NCBI GenBank assembly: GCA_002362135.1
Contig: DETO01000036.1
Span: forward strand, 1-6,364
Length of the DNA: 6,364 nucleotides
Source of the DNA: Ruminococcus sp. UBA3286
GTDB taxonomy: Bacteria; Bacillota; Clostridia; Oscillospirales; Ruminococcaceae
Direction: 5' to 3'
A program made the position numbers and the translations under genes. The notes beneath the pieces are model-generated. The model had not been told where the DNA came from and searched no databases. It saw only the letters and a program-made list of their open reading frames with translations. Below are positions 1 to 6,364 of the stretch, piece by piece (position 1 is the first letter of the stretch; every line of letters begins with the position of its first letter).

Positions 1-50
1 TACCATATTAAGTTTTAAATGTCAATTATTCAAAAAAATTTCAAAATCCC

Positions 51-79
51 TTGACCTTTGATCAAATTTATGTTAATAT
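51..79 (+). promoter_or_regulatory. Sigma-A-type promoter of the GH9 cellulase gene, extended -10
   Basis: The -35 box is TTGACC at 51-56 and the -10 box is TAATAT at 74-79, separated by the ideal 17 bases. TG at 71-72 sits one base ahead of the -10 and makes it an extended -10. A-rich and T-rich tracts at about 25-47, directly upstream of the -35, resemble an UP element. Transcription should start near 85-87, giving an untranslated leader of roughly 30 bases. The match to consensus is read directly; activity and start site are inferred. Confidence 0.8.
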
Positions 80-90
80 TATATTAACAT
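70..90. promoter_or_regulatory. Perfect 21-bp inverted repeat over the -10 box, putative operator
   Basis: The arm ATGTTAATAT at 70-79 is followed by a single central T at 80 and then by its exact reverse complement at 81-90. The left arm contains the whole extended -10 box and the right arm covers the predicted transcription start, so a protein bound here would block RNA polymerase. The size and symmetry fit a dimeric repressor site, such as one for a LacI-, TetR- or GntR-type regulator, but no regulator gene is present in the window and I do not recognise the motif. The site is AT-rich, so a chance palindrome is possible though not very likely at ten matched pairs. Confidence 0.5.
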
Positions 91-117
91 TATAATTATT
101 ATTAAAGGAGATGCACT

Positions 118-2418
118 ATGATCAAAAAATTAGTCTCGGGAGCGGTTTCCGCTGCTGTTCTTGCCGCTTCCATGGGAATAGTTCCAGCTTCCGCAAACGC
201 TGTTGAAAATATCAATTACGCGGAAGCTCTGCAAAAATCGCTGTATTTTTACGAAGTTCAGCAGGCAGGCCCGCTTCCCGAATGGAACCGCGTCGAATGG
301 CGAACAGATTCGACTATGATCGACGAAGTCAAAGGCGGCTGGTATGACGCAGGAGATCACGTAAAATTCAATCTGCCTATGTCATATTCCGCAAGTATGC
401 TCGCATGGGGACTTTATCAGTATCCCGACGGCGTAGAAAATTGCGGTGAAATGCAGAATTATGTAAACAATCTTGAATTCGTTCTTGATTATCTTGCCGA
501 ATGCGACCGCGGAGACGAGGTAGTTTATCAGGTCGGAAACGGTCAGAAGGATCACACTTGGTGGGGTCCAGTCGAACTTTACCAGTACGGCATGGAGGAC
601 AGCGGCGCATCTTATGAAGCAACGCGCGAAATTTTAGTCGGTTCAGACGGCTGTTCGGCTGTTATCGGCGGAATGTCCGCTGCTCTTGCGGCTGGTTACT
701 GCGCTCTTGACGGACGTATCGACGAAGCAAAGCGCGAAAGCTATCTGGAGCATTCGATAAATCTGCTGAAAATAGCCGACGCTTCCCGAAGCGATGAGGT
801 TTATAATAATTCCGACGCTCAGGGATTTTACCGTTCAAGCCATTTTTATGATGAATTGTTTTACGCCTCAAATTGGCTGTACATTGCAACAAAAGATAAA
901 AAATATCTCGATCAGGCAGCTTCGTATATTCCAAATCTCGACAGAGAACTTGGAGACAGCACTCAGCTGAAATACACATGGGGACATTGCTGGGACGACG
1001 AAATGCAGGGCGCAATGCTGCTTTATGCCATAAATACAGGCGATCAGCAGTATATCGATCACGTTGAAAAGCACGTAAAATACTGGACTAACGACGTTAA
1101 AAAGCTTGACGGCGGTCTGCGTTGGTCTGCAACTTGGGGCTGTCTGCGATATGCTGAAACGGCAGGATTTATTGCCGCTGTCGCCTGCGATACGGTTCTC
1201 AAAGACAGAGACGTCTCTGCGTATACGAAATTTTACGAAGAACAGATAAATTTTGCTCTCGGCGATAATCCCGATAATTTCAGCTATGTCTGCGGATTCG
1301 GCGAAAATTCCCCAAAAAATCCGCATCACAGAACTGCTCACGCTTCATGGAAAAATGATGAAAAAACTCCGACGATAAGCCGCCATACTCTTTACGGCGC
1401 TCTCGTAGGAGGTCCGAATGAGGACGGCAGCTATGAAGATAACCGCGGAAATTACATCAACAACGAAGTAGCTACCGACTACAACGCAGGATATACGGCT
1501 CTTCTTTGCAAGATGATCGATAAATACGGCGGAAAATCCGATCCGTCATTTCCTCCGGTTGAAGCACATGACGGTCCGGAATTTTACGTTGAGGCTCTTG
1601 ATAAGGGCATTACAAGTTCGGGCGCAACAATAAGTTTCAAGGTCACCAATCACTCCGCATGGCCGGCACGAGTTCAGGATAATCTTTCTTTCCGCTATTT
1701 TATGGATCTCAGCGAACTTAAAGCGGCAGGCAAAAATCCCGAGGACGTGGTAATAAGATGCGACCGCGACCAGTCGGCAATGTACGCGTCCAAGGGCATA
1801 AAACAAGCCGTTATCTCGCCTGTCACCCATTACAGCGGCGATATATACTACGTTGAAGTTACTCTTCCCGACGGCAGAGCGGTTCTGCCTGTTTCAGAGG
1901 GAATGCAGCAGTGTGAAATTCTCATCGCATTCGTTTATCCCGATTACGGCAGCGGCTGGGACGCCTCAAACGATTTCTCGAATCAAGAGATCATTGGCAA
2001 AAGCGGCACTGCCGACGAAGAGGGTACGATAAAAGGAATCGTTACAAAATATATTCCTGTTTACATCAACGGCGAGCTTTATTATGGCGAAGAACCTGAC
2101 GGAACTTCCGCAGGAGGAAACATTTCGCCCGTAGAACCCGTTGATTCTACAACGTCTTCCGATAAACCTGCCCCCACTACAAAAGATGAGGATATAGTTT
2201 TCGGCGATGCAAACTGCGACGGAAAAACCGAAGTTGCCGACGCAACGCTTATATTGCAGATGATGACGAACAAAGATGAATATCATCTTACTGATGAAGG
2301 AATGAACAACGCAGATGTTTGCGACCGCGGCGACGGTGTTACCGCAAGCGACGCATTATCGATTATGAAACTTGATGCAGGCGTTATCGATTCTCTCCCC
2401 GAATCTTATTTAAAATAA
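118..2418 (+). CDS. Secreted cellulosomal GH9 cellulase (endoglucanase) with CBM3c and dockerin
   Basis: The 766-residue product is predicted to cleave beta-1,4-glucan in cellulose outside the cell while attached to a scaffoldin cohesin. Residues 1-28 are a signal peptide: Lys3 and Lys4, a hydrophobic core, and cleavage after ANA at 26-28. The GH9 domain spans about 31-470. It contains WYDAGDHVKF, with the base Asp77 and Asp80, then NPHHRTAH at 401-408, GALVGGP at 427-433 and NNEVATDYNAGY, with the catalytic acid Glu450. Ser241, Asp245 and Glu246 fit the usual calcium site. A CBM3c spans about 486-660 (WPARV, LSFRYFMDLSEL, WDASNDFSNQE), followed by a Pro/Thr/Ser linker at about 661-692 and a dockerin at 695-766. 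GH9-CBM3c enzymes are commonly processive endoglucanases, so that mode is likely but inferred. The start is supported by AGGAG at 106-110, seven bases upstream, and by the signal peptide directly after it. The gene is complete and has its own promoter. Residues 152-190 depart from the family consensus. The class is certain; exact substrate preference is not. Confidence 0.96.
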   Translation: MIKKLVSGAVSAAVLAASMGIVPASANAVENINYAEALQKSLYFYEVQQAGPLPEWNRVEWRTDSTMIDEVKGGWYDAGDHVKFNLPMSYSASMLAWGLYQYPDGVENCGEMQNYVNNLEFVLDYLAECDRGDEVVYQVGNGQKDHTWWGPVELYQYGMEDSGASYEATREILVGSDGCSAVIGGMSAALAAGYCALDGRIDEAKRESYLEHSINLLKIADASRSDEVYNNSDAQGFYRSSHFYDELFYASNWLYIATKDKKYLDQAASYIPNLDRELGDSTQLKYTWGHCWDDEMQGAMLLYAINTGDQQYIDHVEKHVKYWTNDVKKLDGGLRWSATWGCLRYAETAGFIAAVACDTVLKDRDVSAYTKFYEEQINFALGDNPDNFSYVCGFGENSPKNPHHRTAHASWKNDEKTPTISRHTLYGALVGGPNEDGSYEDNRGNYINNEVATDYNAGYTALLCKMIDKYGGKSDPSFPPVEAHDGPEFYVEALDKGITSSGATISFKVTNHSAWPARVQDNLSFRYFMDLSELKAAGKNPEDVVIRCDRDQSAMYASKGIKQAVISPVTHYSGDIYYVEVTLPDGRAVLPVSEGMQQCEILIAFVYPDYGSGWDASNDFSNQEIIGKSGTADEEGTIKGIVTKYIPVYINGELYYGEEPDGTSAGGNISPVEPVDSTTSSDKPAPTTKDEDIVFGDANCDGKTEVADATLILQMMTNKDEYHLTDEGMNNADVCDRGDGVTASDALSIMKLDAGVIDSLPESYLK

Positions 2419-2472
2419 ATCAAAAAAATCAGCCCTTTCGATTGTGAAAGAGCTGATTTTTTTGATTTATTT
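2413..2472. terminator. Shared bidirectional rho-independent terminator of the two convergent genes
   Basis: Bases 2413-2433 pair without interruption with 2452-2472. After one C-A mismatch at 2434/2451, 2435-2439 pair with 2446-2450 around a six-base loop at 2440-2445. The core stem is flanked by seven A at 2422-2428 and seven T at 2457-2463, so each strand's transcript has a U-tract after the stem. The hairpin contains the cellulase stop TAA (2416-2418) and the pyruvate kinase stop TAA (2467-2469, read on the minus strand). The 48 bases between the two coding regions are wholly used by it. Confidence 0.93.
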
Positions 2473-3891
2473 GCCTATGCGTTCAACTTTCATAAGATTT
2501 GTAGTACCTGATACGCCTAACGGAACGCCTGCCGTGATCGCAACAAGATCACCGTCCTCAACAAGACGATGCTGTTCGGCTTCATTGACAGCTGCGGAGA
2601 AAAGTTCGTCTGTACTGTTCTTTTCGTCTATGATGTAGGGAATAACTCCCCAGCTCATATTCATCTGACGACTTACTACTTCGCTCATCGTACAGCTGAT
2701 TATCGGGCAGCACGGGCGATACTTTGAAATAAGACGCGCTGTCTGACCGCCGAGCGATACCGTTATTATCGCGCTTGCATCAAGATCATGAGCCGTCGTA
2801 ACGGTAGCGTGAGCGATCGCTTCCGCAATATTTCCCTCGGGATTAGAACGTCTCTCCGCGAATTCGCCCTTATAATCAATATTATTTTCCGTAGTCTCGG
2901 CAATGAGAGCCATAGTTTTTACTGCTTCAACAGGATATGCTCCGGCAGCGGTTTCACCCGAAAGCATGATAGCGCTTGTTCCGTCGTAAATAGCGTTCGC
3001 AACGTCCGTGATCTCCGCACGAGTTGGACGCGGATTTGTTATCATCGATTCCAGCATCTGCGTAGCTGTAACAACCTGTTTTCCAGCATTATAGCCTTTA
3101 TGAATGATCTCTTTCTGGATTGCGGGAATTTGCTCAAATGGGATCTCAACGCCCATATCGCCTCTTGCGATCATTATTCCGTCAGCTGCTTCGAGAATTT
3201 CATCTATATTCTCAACGCCGTCGCTGTTTTCAATCTTAGCAATAATACGTACATCGAACCAGCCGAGACTGTGCGTGAACTTTCTGAGATAATTTATATC
3301 GGCGGCAGAACGTACAAAACTTGCCGCGATAAAGTCGAATCCCATTCTTGCGCCGAATTCCAGATCGTCCATATCTCTCGGACTAAGATAAGGCATCGAA
3401 AGCTTTACACCGGGAACGTTGATTCCCTTATTATTGGAAAGAGTTCCTCCGTGTATTACGCGGCAGATAATATCGGTTTTGGTAACCTTTTCGGCAAGAA
3501 GTTCGATAACGCCGTCGTTTATAAGAATTCGCGTACCCATGCTTACATCGCGCGGAAGCTTTTTAAAACTTATACTGCCCACTTCATTAGTACAGAGAAC
3601 GTCTTCAGTCGTAAGCGTATACACATCGCCGTCGTGAATTTCAACAGGTTTATCATCCACAAATTTTCCGAGACGAATCTCAGGGCCTTTGGTATCGAGA
3701 AGCGTTGCAATAGGCAGATCGAGTTCTTTTCGCAGCGTTTCAACCTGACGAAAACGCTTTTCGTGCGTTTCATAATCGCCGTGCGAAAAGTTGAATCTCG
3801 CAACATTCATCCCTGCAAGCATAAGTTCGCGCATAATATTTTCATCATCAGTTGCAGGCCCTATGGTGCAGACAATTTTAGTTTTTCTCAT
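2467..3891 (-). CDS. pyk: Pyruvate kinase
   Basis: The 474-residue cytoplasmic enzyme transfers phosphate from phosphoenolpyruvate to ADP, giving pyruvate and ATP at the end of glycolysis. The N-terminal substrate region reads CTIGPAT at 8-14 and ARFNFSHG at 31-38, with Arg32, Asn34, Ser36 and His37 at the nucleotide and phosphate site. DTKGPEIR follows at 66-73. The B domain lies at about 70-170. The signature IAKIEN at 217-222 carries catalytic Lys219 and metal ligand Glu221. IMIARGDMGVEIP at 239-251 carries metal ligand Asp245, and ATQMLESM at 276-283 carries Thr277. PTRAE and SGETAAGAYP continue the barrel, and the regulatory C domain begins near 350. The length is that of the standard bacterial form, without the extra PEP-utiliser-like C-terminal domain of Bacillus pyruvate kinase. 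The start has AAAAGGAG at 3898-3905, six bases away. It lies 16 bases after the helicase gene, so its message probably starts upstream of the helicase, although a promoter inside the end of that gene is not excluded. Confidence 0.98.
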   Translation of the reverse strand: MRKTKIVCTIGPATDDENIMRELMLAGMNVARFNFSHGDYETHEKRFRQVETLRKELDLPIATLLDTKGPEIRLGKFVDDKPVEIHDGDVYTLTTEDVLCTNEVGSISFKKLPRDVSMGTRILINDGVIELLAEKVTKTDIICRVIHGGTLSNNKGINVPGVKLSMPYLSPRDMDDLEFGARMGFDFIAASFVRSAADINYLRKFTHSLGWFDVRIIAKIENSDGVENIDEILEAADGIMIARGDMGVEIPFEQIPAIQKEIIHKGYNAGKQVVTATQMLESMITNPRPTRAEITDVANAIYDGTSAIMLSGETAAGAYPVEAVKTMALIAETTENNIDYKGEFAERRSNPEGNIAEAIAHATVTTAHDLDASAIITVSLGGQTARLISKYRPCCPIISCTMSEVVSRQMNMSWGVIPYIIDEKNSTDELFSAAVNEAEQHRLVEDGDLVAITAGVPLGVSGTTNLMKVERIGK

Positions 3892-3897
3892 AAAAAG

Positions 3898-3905
3898 CTC
3901 CTTTT
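3898..3905 (-). promoter_or_regulatory. Ribosome binding site of pyk in the short pcrA-pyk junction
   Basis: On the minus strand AAAAGGAG occupies 3905 to 3898, six bases before the pyk ATG at 3889-3891 and only two bases after the helicase stop codon (TGA, 3908-3910). A ribosome terminating on the helicase message would stop right over this site, so translational coupling of the two genes is plausible. Confidence 0.85.
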
Positions 3906-3907
3906 GA

Positions 3908-6274
3908 TCAATCTATTTTTTTAAGCTTGGCATAATTCGCCATGATTTTTTTCGTTCCGACTTTTTCAAACGCGATCTCAAGCATTGCGTCGTTAGCCAT
4001 ATGCTTAACGGAAATTATCGTTCCGTCGCCGAATATGCTGTGACGAACCCGCTCGCTGATTTCATAAACAGCCGATTCGCTCTTTGAAAGATTCGCCTGC
4101 CGCTTATCTCTTGCAAGCTGCTGCTGCAAAGACAGCGACTGAACTTCAGTAACTTCGTTGTCGTGATCTTCTTCGATCCGTTTTTCCGCCGCGCTGTCAA
4201 TTTTATTGATAAGTTCCCTGCCAATCTCGCGGATAAATCTCGAAGTTACATTCCGCTGCGTCTGACCAAAGATCATTCGCTTTCTCGCGCTGGTAACATA
4301 AAGCTGCTTTTTCGCACGGGTGATTGCAACATAGGCAAGGCGGCGTTCCTCTTCCATGTCGGCTTCGTTGTCAAATGAACGGCTGCCGGGGAAAATTCCG
4401 TCCTCAAGCCCAATTATAAATACGTTTTCGAATTCCAGACCTTTCGCCGAATGAATCGTCATAAGCATTACAGCATCGTCGCTGCCGTCGTCGCTGTCAG
4501 CTTCGGTATACAACGCGATTTCCTCCAAAAACCCGCCGAGAGTAGGTTCTTCACTGCTGTTCATATACTGAACGATAGCCGTCCGAAGTTCCTGAACGTT
4601 CTCGATTTTCGTTTCAGCATTATCAAAAGTTTTAAGATATTCCAGATATCCTGTCAGATCAAGCATAAGATCGAAAAATTCGTCAAGAGGAAGCTTATCC
4701 GCCATTTCCATCAACCTGCCGAAAAGATCAGCGGCGTTTCTCAGTATCGTCGCCTTTTTAGATTTGGCAAGCGGCGCGAAATCCTCGCAGGTACGCATAA
4801 CTTCGTAGGGCGAAATTCTGAGATCGCGGCTGATATCGTCTATCATCGCCACCGTTGCTTCGCCGATTCCTCTTTTGGGTTCATTGATTATTCTTCTGAA
4901 TCTCAGCATATCATACGGGTTGTTGATAAATGCAAGATACGACGTAATATCCTTGATTTCCTTGCGGTCATAAAAGCGCATACCGCCGTAAACTTTGTAC
5001 GGTATATCCGCCTTAACAAGCATACGCTCGATGTTGTTGGACTGAGCGTTCATGCGGTAAAGAACGGCATTTCTGCGGTATGTACCATACTTTTTATAAT
5101 CTTCTTTTATTTTTTCGGCAATAAATTCCGCTTCGTCGTTTTCGTCGATTGCTTTGAACCATAAAACCTTTTCGCCGTTTTCTCCAGCCGTCCAGAGTGA
5201 TTTTTCCTTTCTTCCCGTATTATGGGAAATAACGGAATTTGCAGCGTTAAGAACGGTCTGGGTCGAACGGTAATTCTGCTCCAGTCTTATAACCTTTGCG
5301 CCCTTGAATTTATCTTCAAAACCGAGAATATTCTCGATATTTGCGCCTCTGAATTTATAAATACTCTGGTCGTCGTCGCCTACAACGCACAAATTTCTAT
5401 GACCGCCCGAAAGCTGCGATACAAGCTTAAACTGCACATGATTGGTATCCTGATATTCGTCAACCATGATATACTTATAACGTCCGCGGTATTTTTCCAG
5501 AATTTCGGGAAATTTTTCGAACAACTCGACAGTTTTGCAAAGTATATCGTCAAAATCCAGCGCATTTGCGTCATGCATACGCTCCATATACAGCTTATAA
5601 AGTTTCGCGATAACCTTTTTTCTGTAATCGCTGCCTGCGTCCTCAAGCAACTGCTCGGGAGCGATCATTTTATCCTTTGCAAAGCTTATCTCGGCAAGAA
5701 CTGTTTTAGGCGCAAATTGCTTTTCTGAAACGTCAAGCTCGTTCATTACATTTTTTATCATTCGTCTGCTGTCGTCGGAATCATAAATGGTAAAATCTTT
5801 GCCAAAACCTATATTTTCTATCTCGCTGCGCAAAATTCTGACGCAAGCCGAATGGAAAGTAGCGGCGGCAATATTATTAGCTTCCTCTCCCAGCATTGCG
5901 GAAAGTCGTTCTTTAAGTTCGCCCGCAGCCTTATTTGTAAAAGTGATAGCAAGAATGTTCCAAGGTCTGACAGGATCGCAGGCGCAAATCTCACGCAGCG
6001 TTTCAAAGTCATCAGTCTTTCCCTGCGCGTAATCTTTCAGAAATGTAATATCGTCATCGTTTCCGTTTCGCGACTCGTCGTAAAAAGCGTTGCCGAAATT
6101 TATCAGATTGGCAATACGATTAACGATAACAGTAGTTTTTCCGCTGCCTGCTCCCGCAAGAACAAGAACAGGCCCGTTCACGGTAAAGACAGCTTCCTGC
6201 TGCATTTCGTTCATACGGCTGAAATACCTTTTCAGCGCGGCCTTTCTGGCTTCGTAAAAAGAATTGTTATTCAT
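3908..6274 (-). CDS. pcrA: ATP-dependent 3'-5' DNA helicase, PcrA/UvrD type (superfamily 1A)
   Basis: The 788-residue helicase unwinds DNA in nucleotide excision repair and clears recombination or transcription intermediates in the cytoplasm. The motifs run in family order: Q-motif MNEMQQEAV at 21-29, Walker A GAGSGKT at 41-47 (Lys46), Ia ITFTNKAAGELKER at 110-123, Ib ATFHSA at 138-143, II VDEYQDTN at 271-278 (Asp272, Glu273), III VVGDDDQSIYKFRGA at 297-311, IV LEQNYRST at 331-338 (Arg336), V MTIHSAKGLEFENVFI at 605-620, and VI EEERRLAYVAITRAKK at 641-656 (Arg653 as arginine finger). After a charged linker, 738-785 form the Tudor-like C-terminal domain (ERVRHSIFGDGTI), which contacts RNA polymerase in known PcrA proteins. 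The closeness of that domain to PcrA favours PcrA over Rep. About 40 extra residues at 61-103 lie between Walker A and Ia. An in-frame TAG at 6314-6316 with no ATG, GTG or TTG between fixes the start at 6274. Met21 is a less likely start because the preceding 20 residues look like the usual N-terminus of clostridial homologues. Confidence 0.96.
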   Translation of the reverse strand: MNNNSFYEARKAALKRYFSRMNEMQQEAVFTVNGPVLVLAGAGSGKTTVIVNRIANLINFGNAFYDESRNGNDDDITFLKDYAQGKTDDFETLREICACDPVRPWNILAITFTNKAAGELKERLSAMLGEEANNIAAATFHSACVRILRSEIENIGFGKDFTIYDSDDSRRMIKNVMNELDVSEKQFAPKTVLAEISFAKDKMIAPEQLLEDAGSDYRKKVIAKLYKLYMERMHDANALDFDDILCKTVELFEKFPEILEKYRGRYKYIMVDEYQDTNHVQFKLVSQLSGGHRNLCVVGDDDQSIYKFRGANIENILGFEDKFKGAKVIRLEQNYRSTQTVLNAANSVISHNTGRKEKSLWTAGENGEKVLWFKAIDENDEAEFIAEKIKEDYKKYGTYRRNAVLYRMNAQSNNIERMLVKADIPYKVYGGMRFYDRKEIKDITSYLAFINNPYDMLRFRRIINEPKRGIGEATVAMIDDISRDLRISPYEVMRTCEDFAPLAKSKKATILRNAADLFGRLMEMADKLPLDEFFDLMLDLTGYLEYLKTFDNAETKIENVQELRTAIVQYMNSSEEPTLGGFLEEIALYTEADSDDGSDDAVMLMTIHSAKGLEFENVFIIGLEDGIFPGSRSFDNEADMEEERRLAYVAITRAKKQLYVTSARKRMIFGQTQRNVTSRFIREIGRELINKIDSAAEKRIEEDHDNEVTEVQSLSLQQQLARDKRQANLSKSESAVYEISERVRHSIFGDGTIISVKHMANDAMLEIAFEKVGTKKIMANYAKLKKID

Positions 6275-6285
6275 ATAAGAATCTA

Positions 6286-6289
6286 CTCC
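6286..6289 (-). promoter_or_regulatory. Probable ribosome binding site of pcrA, widely spaced
   Basis: GGAG on the minus strand at 6289-6286 is the only Shine-Dalgarno-like sequence close to the pcrA ATG. Its 11-base spacing is longer than the six and seven bases seen at the other two genes here, which suggests modest translation of the helicase. A better match, AAGGAG at 6344-6339, is about 65 bases from the ATG and has no start codon at a usable distance. Confidence 0.55.
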
Positions 6290-6304
6290 AAATACAAAAT
6301 ATCC

Positions 6305-6336
6305 CGATTTCTGCTAAATTCAAATAACAGAAATCG
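6305..6336. repeat. Inverted repeat (9-bp arms, 14-base loop) in the pcrA leader
   Basis: CGATTTCTG at 6305-6313 is the exact reverse complement of CAGAAATCG at 6328-6336, with 14 bases between. It lies 30-62 bases upstream of the pcrA start. Neither side has a proper T-tract (the minus strand continues GGATATTTTG), so it is not a convincing terminator. It could be an RNA hairpin in the helicase leader or a protein site. A weak candidate promoter on the minus strand, TTGAAT at 6323-6318 and TATTTT at 6301-6296 with a 16-base spacer, has its -35 in the loop and runs through the left arm. The repeat is seen directly; its role is unknown. Confidence 0.6.
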
Positions 6337-6364
6337 TCTCCTTATTAATATGACTTTTATATTA

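Noticed and set aside
868..1341. A 157-codon open frame on the minus strand inside the cellulase gene
   Set aside because: It is antisense to the conserved GH9 catalytic domain and shows no domain or ribosome binding site of note, so it is a shadow.
2444..2638. A 64-codon plus-strand frame starting in the terminator
   Set aside because: It begins inside the right arm of the terminator hairpin and overlaps the 3' end of pyk in antisense. No Shine-Dalgarno or protein signature supports it.
2788..3924. A 378-codon open frame on the plus strand, antisense to pyk
   Set aside because: It lies opposite a clearly identified pyruvate kinase, its translation is rich in Ser, Arg, Phe and Asn with no recognisable domain, and it runs past the pyk start. 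It is a shadow of the pyk codon pattern.
4451..5728. Two open frames of 237 and 168 codons on the plus strand, antisense to pcrA
   Set aside because: Both lie inside the complete helicase gene, have low-complexity Phe/Ile/Lys/Arg-rich translations, no convincing ribosome binding sites and no recognisable motifs.
6283..6363. Minus-strand frame open from the window edge to a TAG at 6283-6285, possibly the tail of a gene upstream of pcrA
   Set aside because: It is only 26 codons and uses ATA, TTA, AGG and AGA codons unlike the other genes. It crosses the inverted repeat, and an AT-rich stretch can stay open this long by chance. Sequence beyond 6364 would settle it.
1..6364. CRISPR, toxin-antitoxin, phage, transposon or biosynthetic cluster
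   Set aside because: Three full-length genes fill almost the whole window and all belong to well-known families. There are no direct-repeat arrays, terminal repeats, integrase or transposase fragments, or tRNA-like folds.

Overview
This window looks like ordinary chromosomal sequence from a cellulolytic, cellulosome-forming Firmicute, most likely a Ruminococcus (Oscillospirales). The main evidence is the C-terminal dockerin of the first gene, whose first loop reads GDANCDG and whose second repeat reads DRGDGVTASDALSI, a wording I associate with ruminococcal dockerins. The Ruminococcus-like insertion in the PcrA helicase agrees. I cannot name the species.

Layout. Positions 1-117 are AT-rich upstream DNA. 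They hold a strong sigma-A-type promoter with an extended -10, and a perfect 21-bp inverted repeat lies exactly over that -10, as a repressor operator would. Positions 118-2418 (+) encode a complete secreted GH9 cellulase with the order signal peptide, GH9, CBM3c, linker, dockerin. Positions 2413-2472 hold one long hairpin with an A-tract on its left flank and a T-tract on its right. It serves as terminator for both convergent genes and contains both of their stop codons. Positions 2467-3891 (-) encode pyruvate kinase and 3908-6274 (-) encode a PcrA/UvrD-type DNA helicase. These two are co-directional with a 16-base gap and probably co-transcribed, helicase first. Positions 6275-6364 are the helicase leader, with a 9-bp stem inverted repeat.

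How the genes relate. The cellulase makes soluble cello-oligosaccharides outside the cell, docked onto a scaffoldin that is not in this window. Pyruvate kinase is the last ATP-yielding step of the glycolysis that consumes the sugars. This is a metabolic link only: the cellulase is on the opposite strand with its own promoter and is insulated by the terminator. The helicase is a housekeeping repair gene whose pairing with pyruvate kinase has no obvious functional logic.

I found no sign of an undescribed multi-gene system, mobile element, CRISPR array, tRNA or rRNA. The points most worth a second look are the palindrome over the cellulase promoter, a divergent segment in the GH9 domain, the irregular second dockerin loop and the insertion in the helicase.
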